From contig CM061135.1 of NCBI GenBank assembly GCA_030789695.1, forward strand, positions 110,306,301-110,370,300: DNA of 64,000 nucleotides, written 5' to 3'. Below are positions 44,501-56,500 of the stretch, in pieces. The stretch's first letter is position 1, and every line of letters starts with the position of its first letter. Made by a program: the position numbers and the translations under genes. Origin of the DNA: Scilla litardierei (taxonomy: Eukaryota; Streptophyta; Magnoliopsida; Asparagales; Asparagaceae). Below the pieces are notes generated by a model. The model was not told the DNA's origin. It did no database searches and was given only the letters and a program-made list of their open reading frames with translations.

Positions 44501-47500
44501 CTGATCTCCCTAGCCACATATAAATACTAAACTGAAAATAAAAAATTACAAAAACAACCCTAAAACTGAAAATTACAAAAAAGCCTAGAAACCTGAAAAT
44601 TATGAAAACACCCCTAAGACTCCCCTAAGACTCCAGAAATTCCAGATCTGCCCTTTTGTGTGGTCTCATCACAAATCTCTTACTTGGTATACCTTATGTA
44701 ATATTTGTGTCATTGATATTGTTAGCAATTAAAAATGGTAACTATGCCGATATGGCAGATATGATAAAAGAGTGATTTAGCGGTAGTTTAAGATATAAAA
44801 AATTGTTGTACCACTTTTTTGCAAAGAACTGCAACATTTCTCGCAACCAATTTGGTTGTAGCATTTGTTACCTTGTTTCTCTGCATTTTGTAGTTCTGCC
44901 TACCATTTCTATCTACCATGTTCCAAACCAAACACAATACAGGTTTAGATGCAACAAAATCTGTTGCAGATCCATTTTCGACCAACCAAATAGCCTATTG
45001 ATTCATTTGGAATTCCTACTGGAATTTATCTAATCTAACTATATGTTGAAATCTATCTAACGAAAATTTGTTCAAATATTAAGGAATCTAATCAGATTTA
45101 TTCTATCTACTATCACATTCTTTGCAGAAATAATAAATAATCGATCTAACGAAAATTTGTTCAAATATTAAGGAATCTAATCAGATTTATTCTATCTACT
45201 ATCACATTCTTTGCAGAAATAATAAATATATATACTATTATAACTATAGAAATGAGGGTGTCCTAGTGGTAAGTCATTCCGCTCCAAAGCCAAGGGGTGC
45301 GGGGTCCGAGGCCTATGGCCGCCGTGACTTGGTAATTGTTGTGGAATTTGTTGTGGAATTATTTATCCAGTGGCTACATCTTCCCTCTCGGACTAACCCA
45401 GGGGCCGTTGTGGGCACGGCGGTCACCCCCCAGTTTGCATAGTCTCGGCCGGGCTCTCGCCTTACCCTCCTAAGCCGAAGTGGGGAGGGGGTTGGGGATT
45501 TTTCTGGGTTTTCAAAAAAAACTATAGAAATCATGTCAAAATGCAACTCATGAAACATGAAGCATCATAGTCATTCTATGAAGTACTTGAGCTTTCGCGG
45601 TCACTAGTTATGTTTATTGAGAAATGAGATACATATTCTAATCTAGGATTTGCATGACAGACAAGGGCGTCACACGAGGCAAATATCAAAGTAAGGCATT
45701 GAAATTTATAAAAATTCTGATACAATAACACCATATGTTTGTGTAAAATTTGGGTGTATGGTACCTAAACAATTACTCTAATTGCAGGGACCACATGACT
45801 AATTCATAAAAATCGAGACTTTTGAAAAAATGCAGGTATGCTTATTCTAATAGGAATAGCGATCTATCATCGCTTTGTTGGTTTAGACAAAAGAGTGATG
45901 ATGCAATCTGAAAGTGTCCCTTACATAGTCTGGAAGTGTCCCTTACATAGTCTGCGATCCTAATGATGTTTTCAAGGAAACAACTGACTAATAGCTTATA
46001 TTGTTTATAAGGTAATATTACATTAAATAACTGTCAATTTGTTTTTATATTTTACTTCCATTTTTTCATCCTTTCTTTCCTTGTTTTTCCTCTCTCTTGT
46101 CTTTTTCCTATTGGGATAAATCGAATGGGGACGAGCGGTGCGGCGAATGTGGACGAGATCTCAATCGGTAATTGTGTAATGGCGAAATCATGCCATTAAA
46201 TGAGAGTGATTTTAGGCACCTCATTTGGCAAGAGTTTGATGGAAAATGATGCGATTGGACGGTGCGACGAATGCGAAGGATGCGGCGAACATGGACGTGA
46301 TCTCCTTTGGGAATGATTTAATGCGAGAATCGTGTCATTTAATGGAAAAATAATATTAGAACTTTATTTGGTAATATTTTAAATATGGAGGGTGAATTAG
46401 TCCTTTTGACTAATTACCTAATTAGTGGAAATCTTATTATAAATAAAGTGTGAGATTAAAGAGTGGTGGATTATGTGATTTTTGATTATTTTGAAAAATC
46501 GGAGAGATAGTTCTTCGCTCTATAGGAGAGTGCGGACGTCCTCTTCAATCGGCGTCTTGTGAGAGAGATTACCTCTACAATTGTAATCAACGGTATCTTT
46601 TAATTTCAGTTTTAAACTAATAAATTTCAGATTTTTCCTCGTTCCTATCAATTGGTATCAGAGCACGACGATTCTGCGGACATGATAGAAGATCATCAGG
46701 TGTTTGATGAAATGCTACAAAGAGCTGACGTGCTGCGACGAAAAGGGAACAAGCTTTATCGATATGAAAACTTTCAGGAGGCAGCTAAAAAGTATGTTCT
46801 CGCAAAAACTAATTTCAACAACATTTCCACAGTTAAGGGTGGAATTCAACATTTATGATGTTTAGTTAAATTGATGGGTTGTTATCTGGTGACTGGATGC
46901 TATCAAAGTTATATTGTATTAGGTTCGGAGATCTTAACTTTTGATCCAATAAATGTTACAGTTTTTCTTTATAGAGAACAAGCTTATAGAGCACTTGGTT
47001 TTCTTGAAGCTGCTGACTCGGATATGATGAAATTTTATGAGATTTTTCCTGAAGAGACACATCCGAAGGGTGACATGACATCAAATATGATCAAAGACGA
47101 AGACAACGGCAGAGATACAGAACAAAAGTGTCAGCTTTGGAAATGGTCAATGGTAAAATCATCTATTTGGAGAAGGATGTCCAACAAAAAGAAAATCCAG
47201 CTTCAGATATGAACCCAGCCGATGACTCCGACGAAGATCCAAGGCATTTCGACCATTAAAAGGGTACGGAAGGGGGCATCGGCCCCCTCACAGGACCCCA
47301 GGGCCCTGCAGTCCCTCTGCAGGGCCGACAAGGCTCCCCACCTATGCTGCAGGGCCCCCGCGGGCCCACCCAGGAGCCTCGCAGAGCTTCGGAGGTAGAC
47401 GATAGCCTCATTCGGGTCTTGCGACTAGTTTCATGCCATGATGAATCCATGAGGAATCTTTATGATTGATGTAGCTTCTTTTCGGGCTTCATGAAGGACG

Positions 47501-50500
47501 ATGGAGACCTTGGATGGCCTTTTGATCCAGGAGGAGGTGAGCACTATCAGTTTGATATGAGTATTCCACGCACTTCATGCACCACCTTGAGGAGAATGTG
47601 GTTCTTTGGGGACAGAGTAATGATGTGATTGGGATACATCGAATGACAATGAACAGTACAACGAATGCGAACGATACGGCCTTATTTGGAAATGATTTAA
47701 TGCGAGAATTCAAATGTGGACAGTACGACGAATGCGGACGATGCGACAAACATGGACGCGGCCTTATTTGGAAATGATTTAATGCGAGAATCGTGTCATT
47801 TAATGGTAGAATAATTTTAGGACTTTATTTGACAATATTTTAAATAGGGAGGGTGATTTAGTCTTTTTGACTAATTACCCAATTAGTAGGAGTTTTAATA
47901 GAATAAAGGGGGGATCTAGAGATGAGGGATATGATTATTTTGAGAGTAAATTGATTGTAGAGGTGAGATTATCCCTCGTTCTATGGAAGAGTGCGGACGT
48001 CCTCTTTAATCGGCGTCTTAGGAGGGTGATCGCCCCTTTAAGTGTGATCAAGGTATCTTTTATTTCAGATTTTATTTAATAAAAATCCGATCTTTTTTGT
48101 TCCTATCACATTCCCCCTATTTACATGCTTCCCCTTCATCTTTCAAGGTTTCTCTTCTATTTAATTTTATCAATGGAAGTTGTAAAATAAACTTTCAACA
48201 TGTGATCGTGCACATGCATTATCAGGTATGTAAGGGTCCAAAATTTTACTGAGCTTAGTTGGAATTTTTCCGCAATCTTTCCAATAAATTTTCTAAAATA
48301 AATTTCCTCCTCATTTCTCTTTTCTTCTTTTCCTTTCTTTTCTTTCTATGTTTCCTTCTTCCTCTAGGCCCGAAGGTCCGCCAACTGTTTCATTCTTTCC
48401 CTCTTTAATTTCTTCTCTTTTATTTTACATTGCTAAAGCCCACGGCCCATTTCTATTGGCCTTCCCCTTTCTTATTTCTTTGTTTTCCTTATCTTTAAAT
48501 CCAACCATGGCCCAAAACCTCATGGCCAAAATCCAATTATCTCTTTCTCTATTTCCTTTTGTTATTTCTCCTTCTCTTTTATTTTCTTAGCCTAGAGGCC
48601 CAAAGCTCACGGCCCGCTAAACATCTCCTCTTTCTAATTTCTTTCCTATTCTTTCTTCTCTAACTTAACAACCCAACAGCCCAAGAACCCAATTGGCCCA
48701 AACCCACCTCAACTTAAAATCCATCAATCCATTTCAATCAAAACCCAAACTCAAGAACTGTCTTCTCCCCTTTCAATTGAACGAGAAGCGGCGGCAGCGG
48801 CACGAAGCGCCGCCCCTTCCCTTCGGACACAAACCCTAGTCGACCAAACGTTCGACACGGATTTCTATTCGTTACGGAATTCCTATTGCATACGAACTCC
48901 TCTACCCTCTCACGCGGTTTCCCCTCCTTTATTTATATTCAACTGTTTTCTTAGGGTTTGTTCTCGCATGAAAATTCCTTCTCTTCTTCAAATTTCTTTT
49001 GATTTCTAAGGTGGTTTTCCTTTGGAGCTTTCGGATTCTTGATTCTTTAGCAACATCGGTTACGGAAGATTATTTCTAAAACTAAGCTCTTGGTTTATGT
49101 AATATTTTGCTATTTAAATTCTCTAAAATTGTTTTAAGAATTGAGTAGTTGAAATTGTTGGATAGTTTGGGTTATTGGATGAGGGGCTCTCGGGTTTTCC
49201 TATTTACTAAGTTTGTGGTTTGCTGTTCTTTGGATGCTCCTAGATGGGTTCGGCCATGTTGGATTCTTTTTCCTCTCATGTTTGAGTTTGTGCTACATTA
49301 AAAGAAAATATAATGGAAAATTGTTGGAGACTTTTGAAAGCATATTATGCAATAAAAGCATGTTGTTTTGTTCAAAATAATAGACCATAATTGTAGATGC
49401 ACTTTTACTTTTGCTTACTAGTTCTTTAGCTAGATTAATCCCATCTTCCTCCTTGCCCTTCACTGTAATCAGGATTATTAGTATTAATCGCATAAGCACG
49501 CAATCATATTTCCATTGTCATAGTAGGGAGTGGTGCAGTTTCCTTTAGCCAAACTCTGTTGGTGCAACTATATCGTTGATCTTTAGTTTGGACCTCTCTT
49601 TATTAAGCTATTACCATGTCGGCCGTGATTTTCTTTCTAATGGTCAATCATGTTAGGGTTTCTTTTCCTTTCTTGTTTGGGTTCATGGGCCTTGCCCAAC
49701 TGAGGACTTTCGTGGGTTTTTTTACCATCATGACCTTCTAGGCTTATTGACTGTGATGACGTGTTCTTTTCACGGGCTATGGCCCTCTAGTGGTTGTGCA
49801 AGTGTTTTGGACCTTATTGTTGGGGCTTGAGGATTGTTTACTGATCATGTGCGACAAACTCATCACTTCTAGGTTGGTACACTGTAGAATAATTTTTTGA
49901 GGTATCAAAACATGAATCTGATCCCACTTGCATAAGTTCTCCTTTTCTTTTTGTTGTTTAACTAATTTTCAAATTTAATTCCGTGTAATAATTGAAACTG
50001 TTTAAATTATTGTCTTCCCTGATTTGTAATTGATAGATAAAGCAAGTTGTCTTTGGTCAAGAAATATGCACTGACACCGTCGATTGATTACTTGACCTGC
50101 GTGCTACAATCGGAACTGTTAATCAATACCACTTCAATTGCGTAATTAGGTTAAATACTGTGCATAGAACTATACTAAATTGGATATTGTTAAATGACTC
50201 ATGCCTCTGGTGATTACATGAATTAGAACATGGGTTATTTAGTACCGACCCCATGTGTTTTCTCCAAAATTAGTACCACCCCCTATGGTTTCAATAATTA
50301 GTAAGACCCCCCTGCCATAGGGGGTGATACTAATTTTGGAGAAAACACCGGGGGATGATACTAATTGTGGCGAAAAACTTGAGGTGCCAGAGGGGGGTCT
50401 TACTAATTATTGAAACCATAGGGGGGTAGTACTAATTTTGGAGAAAACACATGGGGTCGGTACTAAATAACCCTTAGAACATTAATTGGATGCACAAGTC

Positions 50501-53500
50501 TGATGGGCTCATCACGTATCATCGACAACGCAAGAGGGGAGGGCCGGATCCATCTGTATAACCCAGGGGCATATTCATAACTTTTGGGCCTTTTGTACTA
50601 TTTTATTATTATATGGGATTATGCGTAATTGTGCAAACTTAGATTAGTATTTAATCAAGGGGTGCGGCCGGCCCTAGGCATGTGCGATTTTTGTGTAATT
50701 TCAAAAGTGAGGTGAGATTATTCCCTCGTGTACGGGAGAGTGCAGACGTCCTCTTTAATCGACGTCTTGGGAGGGTGATCGCCCCTTTGATTGTGATTAA
50801 AGTATCTTAATTTCAGTTTTTATTCAATAAAAATCAGATTTTTATCTTTGTTCCTATCAATTTGGTATCAGAGCATCTACGATCCATGACGGCGGCAACA
50901 AGATCCAAAGATCGTATCGACGCGGTGGTGAAAAAATTCAATGGAGAGATTGAAGGCGGGAAGAAAACACTAACTGAACATGGCGAAGCTTTAGCAAAGA
51001 TGACAGCGTCTCACGACAAACAAAACGAGACCCTTGCCTAAATCGTTCAACTCGCACTCCTCATGGTGAAAGGTGGAAACGACAACGCAAACCCTAATCC
51101 CACGAAAAAGGCAACACCTTTGGAGAAGGGGAAGGGAAAAGTGGAGAACTACGAGGAGGGTTTGCTTTCTGATGCCGATCAATACTTTAAAAAAGAGGAG
51201 GAAGAGCCATGGATGGAGGACATCGCCACGACTCATCGGAATATGGGGGGTCTGGCCGAACCCTAGAAGCGTATCCGACAACCGACCGGCCGAGAATTTG
51301 GCCAGAAGTGGCCAGTCGGCCTTCCACAGCAACCGACAGGGCCGGCCAAACCCTGCCGGCAACCAACAGGGTCGGCCGATCCTGCCTGATATCCCAGAGG
51401 CCAGCCTTCCGACAGCACCGACATGGCCTGTTGAGGGCTCGGCAGCCTCAGCCGCACCCCTGCCAGCTGCCAGTGGTATTTCTGAGCCTCCTCTGCCTCG
51501 GACAGCATCAAGAAGACATGCATAGGGACGCTATGGCCTCGATGATTTTCGGCCGCCCAACGGCCATCCAGGCAGTCGTACAACGATGGTTATTATCCAG
51601 AAGATGGAGGGAGGGGGCGAAGACTACGAAGATAAAGGGTAAGGAGCTTATGCAGGGGGCAATGATTGGGAAGACTATGGTGGCCAAGGAGGAGGCCCAA
51701 GTGGGGGCTTCAAGGGGCACAAAAACAATTATCATCCCAACAGCCAGACACAACGAAGGGAGAGCAGAGCAGTGGAACTTTGGGGTGGATAGCATGGTCT
51801 GGATGATGAGGAGCAGTGGAACAGTGCACAAGCTCCAGGTGTTACTACTAGATGAGGAGGACGAGGATTATGTGGAGGATGAGACCATAGAGGCTGAGGA
51901 GGGGAAGCATCACCATCTGGACGTGGCAGAGGTTTCCTTAAACTCTGTAGTGGGGTTCACACCGAACCATACCATGGACAGGATGCATTTATGATCAGAA
52001 GGTGACGATACTTGATCGACAGTGGGACTACCCACAATTTTATCTCCTGGAGAGTGGTGGAGCAGCATGGGCTTCAGCTGGTGGACACAAGTAGTTTTGG
52101 TGTGATACAAGATGGAGAGCAGCCGCAGGCTGATTCTGACACTGCATGGGATTCAAGTGATGGAGGACTACCTACCTTTGGATCTGAAAAGAACTGATGT
52201 GATCCTGAGCATGAGGTGGTTGCAGACACTGGGGGATATAAAGGTAAACTGGAAGCGGCTCGAGATAGATTTATAGGAGGACGGGGGGACAGTGCTATTA
52301 CATGGGGACCCTAGTCTATGCAGGGCCATGGTCTCACCGAATACCATAGTAAGAACCATCCAGGCAGAGAGTGGTGGTTTTCTGGTGGAGCTACAGGGGG
52401 TGGTACTGGAGGACGAAGCGCCGAGAATGGGCAACCTATCCGCGGAGAGGTGCAGCAGTTATTGGGACAGTTTGAGAAGATTTTTCAGGAGCCTCAGGGT
52501 CTCCCACCTTCTAGAAACCATGAGCACGACATAGTACTGCGGGAGGGCATGTCTCCTATCAGCATGAGACCCTATCGTTACCCACAAGCTTAGAAGGACG
52601 AGATAGAGAAGATGGTGACGGAGATGGTGCGGGCTGGTAGCATCCAGACCAGTGTGAGTCCCTTTTCTAGTTCTACATTGCTGGTAAAGAAGAAGGATGA
52701 GAGTTAGCGTTTTTGCGTGGACTACATGGCGCTGAATAAGGAGACAGTTCCTGACAAGTTCCTCATTCCTGTGATAGACGAGCTCCTGGATGAGTTACAT
52801 GGGTCAGTCATCTTTTTGAAGATTGATTTCAAATCAGGCTACCATCGGATCAGAATGCGGCGGAGGATGTGCCCAAGACTACCTTCAGGACTCACGAAGG
52901 CCTCTATGAGTTACTGGTCATGCCTTTTGGCTTGACCAACGCCCTTGCGACCTTTCAGACTTTAATGAATAAGTTATTCCGCCCTTATCTCAGAAGATTT
53001 GTACTTGTGTTCTTCGATGATATTCTTGTGCACAGTCGTTCCTTGGAGGAGCACTTAGACCACCTGTAGGTAGTATTTCGGAGCTACAGTACCACCAATT
53101 ATATGCGAACAGGAAGAAATGTCTATTTGGTCAACCACAGATGGAGTACTTGGAACATGTGGTGTCCTCAGGGGGGTAGCAGCAGACAGATCAGAGATAG
53201 CCACGATGCTGGACTGGCCACGTCCTACTACACTTTGGGGACTGAGGGGGTTAATGTGCTTGATATGGTACAACAGGAAATTCGTGCAGGTATATGGTAC
53301 TATCGTCTGGCCACTTACCGAGCTGCTAAAGAATGACAAATTTCTTTGGAGTGACGAGACGGCGCGTGCATTTGAGGCCTTGAAGAAGGCCATAACTACA
53401 GTACCAATACTGGCTATACCAGCTTTTACCAGACCATTCATTGTGGAGTCAGATGCTTCGGGACATGGGTTGGGGGCTGTGCTGATGCAAGATCAAAGGC

Positions 53501-56500
53501 CTATTGCATATTACAGCCAGGTGCTGACAACGAGGGCTAGATTGAAGTCCATCTACGAGAGAGAGCTGATTGCTATAGTCCTGTCGATTCAGAAGTGGAG
53601 GCCTTATTTGTTGGGACAGAGTTTCGTGGTTTGCATGAACCAGAGGAGCCTGAAGTACATATTGGAGCAACGCATAGTGGCATAAGAACATCAGAAGTGG
53701 TTGTGGAAGCTGGTTAGATACAAATTTGAGATACAATACCGTCCAGGGCTAGAGGACAATGCTGCAGATGCACTGTCGAGACGTGATGGAGACATGCTTG
53801 GCAACCTTGTTTGTTCATGTACTGCATGACTGGAAGCCATTGCTACAGGAATTAAGGAGGAACAGGAGTTGGTGGAGATTCAAACGGCACTTTTGCAGGT
53901 ATCGGGAGATCACACAAGCTATACTTTACAAGACGGAAGACTGTTATATCATGGACGTTTGGTGATACCGCGGACTTCAGCACACATTCTCATTATTCTA
54001 CAGGAGTTTCACATCAGTGCGGTGGGGGGCCATTCTGGGGTCCTCAAGACATACAAGTGACTGGCGAGAGAGTTTTATTAGAAGGGAATGAAGAAGGATG
54101 TCTCGGCGATGGTGGCAAGAGTGTAACGTTTCCCAACGTCACAAGAACATGGCGATGGTCTCAGGAGGTTTGCTGCAACCACTAACCTTGCCAGAGAGGG
54201 TCTGGGAGGAGTTGTCCATGGATTTTATTGATGGGTTGCCTAAGTCTGGAGGATTACAATGATACTTGTGGTAGACCGCATCAGCAAGTATGCACATTGC
54301 ATACCACTTAGTCATCCTTACAATGTAGTGTCAATGGCAGAGGTATTTTTGAGGGAGATCATTCGCTTGCATGTGCCGCCGAAGTCCATTGTCTTTGATA
54401 GGTACAAGGTATTCTTGAGCAAGTTCTGGCAGGAGCTCTTTAGGGTACAGGACACAATATTGAAGCGGAGCACGATATACCATCCACAGACGGACGGCCA
54501 GATGAAGGTAGTGAATAGGAGCATTGAAATCTATCTACGCTGTTTTTTCTAAGACTCTGAGGTTGTGGGCACGGTGGCTGGCTTGGGCTAAGTACTGGTA
54601 CAATACTTCCTTCCACACAGCAGCGTAGACTACGCCATTTAAGATCTTGTATGGACGAGACCCGCCACATTTGTTGCATTATGGACAAGAGACTGCACCT
54701 GTGCCAAATGTAGAGCATTACTTAGCTGAGAGGGACAGTGTGTTGGAGGAGCTGAAGCATCATCTGGCCAAGGCCCAGCAGATCATGAAGGCACGAGCAG
54801 ACTCACATCGCAGGGATGTACAGTTTGACGTGGGAGATATGATATATTTGAAGTTGTCCTTACAGGCAGAAGTCTTTGGCACACATGAGGAATGAGAAGC
54901 TATCTCCGCGATATTTCAGACCAAACCATATAAAGTTGAGGGCAAGGTGGGACCGGTGGCGTATAGGCTGAGGTTACCTGAGGATCGATCATCTATCCTA
55001 TTTTTTATGTGTCCCAGCTCCGACAGGCAATTGGCTATCACACCCTCAACATCCCTTCCTAAGACATTGACAGAGGACATGGAGATGATTTTGGAGCCAG
55101 ATGATTTGAAGGGGGGTCCGCAGGGGGTGCTGGCGAGCGGGAAGTGTTAGTACGGTGGAAGGGCTTACCAGAGTATGAAAGCACGTGGGAGTTGGTGGGC
55201 GTCATGGCGCAGCAGTTTCCTGACTTCCACCTTGAGGACAATGCGGCTCTTTTGGGAAGAGTAGTGATGGGCTCATCACGTATCATCGGTGACACAAGAG
55301 ATAAGGGCCGAATCCATCCGTATAACCCAGTGTGTATTTGTAACTTTTGGGCTTTTTGTAATATTATATTAGTATAGATGGTTATGCGTAAATGTGCAAA
55401 ATTAGATTAGTATTTAATCAAGAGGTGCAGCAGGCCCTAGCCACGTGTGATTTTTGTGTAATTTCAAAAGTGAGGTGAGAATCGTGAGATTATTCCCTCG
55501 TCTGCGGGAGAGTGCAGACTCCTCTTTAGTCGACGTCTTGGGAGAGTGATCATCCCCTTGATTGTAATCAATGTACCTTAATTTCAGTTTTTATTCAATA
55601 AGAATCAGATTTTTGTCTTCATTCCTATCAAAGTCCCTTAACTACGTAACATGAATCATAGGCATTTATGGAGAATTTGATGATATCTGTCATTAATAGC
55701 TTATGATAATGAACTTGACACATCCCACCAACATTGAACCTAGTTTATAGATTTTACTGGGACTGGGATAACTCATATTAGAGCGCACGCGGGAACAAAT
55801 GACGCCATGCTTCTGACTAAACTGGACGAGTCCCATTACTGAACTTTGGCCGACCGAGTTGTTCACAACCAAGAACTGACATGTCGGATGGAATCAGGCC
55901 CGGAGTAGCTACAAGTGGTACAAGGCGGTTTTCGGTTTGCATAGCGTGCTCTCCAATATGAGTCACATCACTAGCATATGACATCACAGTTTAGTACAAA
56001 ATAATGCTTGCAGGATAGTTTATCTTATGCTAGAACTATTATTATAGTTTTCTTATTACCATGTTCAAATAATCATTGTTTGCTAGTGAGAAAATTCTTT
56101 AACCTTGGCCATGTATTAACTATTAACTTGTCATTGTTGCTTTATTGATTAATGATAGCAATATTGTCTTGCATGCTTGTGATTTAGTATTGTCGATATG
56201 TCACTTTTCTGTTTATATCATGATATTCAGTAGTTTACTATACTTGCTTGTCACTTGATCATAACCATTGTTTCTATTCAATAGTTACTGTCTTGCACTA
56301 TTATTATTATTTTGTTATGTGCATAAACCGATTGCTTAGCTTAGATATAATCTACTCTAATCCAATCCTATCTACTCTAATCCAATCCTACATCTCTCAT
56401 GTAGAACAGGTCTTCTAGTGAGTTTTAGAGTTCTAGTATTCGCTTCCTTTCCTTTAAGTCATGCATAGAGATTCTGTGACTATTCGTTCAGGTATACTTT

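Larger units (their letters stand above)
50501..55630 (+). mobile_element. Chromovirus (Ty3/gypsy), decayed copy
   Basis: LTRs 50501-50859 and 55265-55630 (TGATGGG...CCTATCA), perfect duplication AAGTC (50496-50500, 55631-55635), primer site TGGTATCAGAGC at 50863-50874. It encodes remnants of gag, protease, RT, RNase H, integrase and a C-terminal chromodomain. Pol closely resembles the copy at 60561-63998, in opposite orientation. Many stops and shifts. Confidence 0.94.

Noticed and set aside
45254..45330. Stand-alone tRNA gene
   Set aside because: Promoter boxes are tRNA-like but the cloverleaf is not complete, and the flanking duplication and A-tail show it is a SINE.
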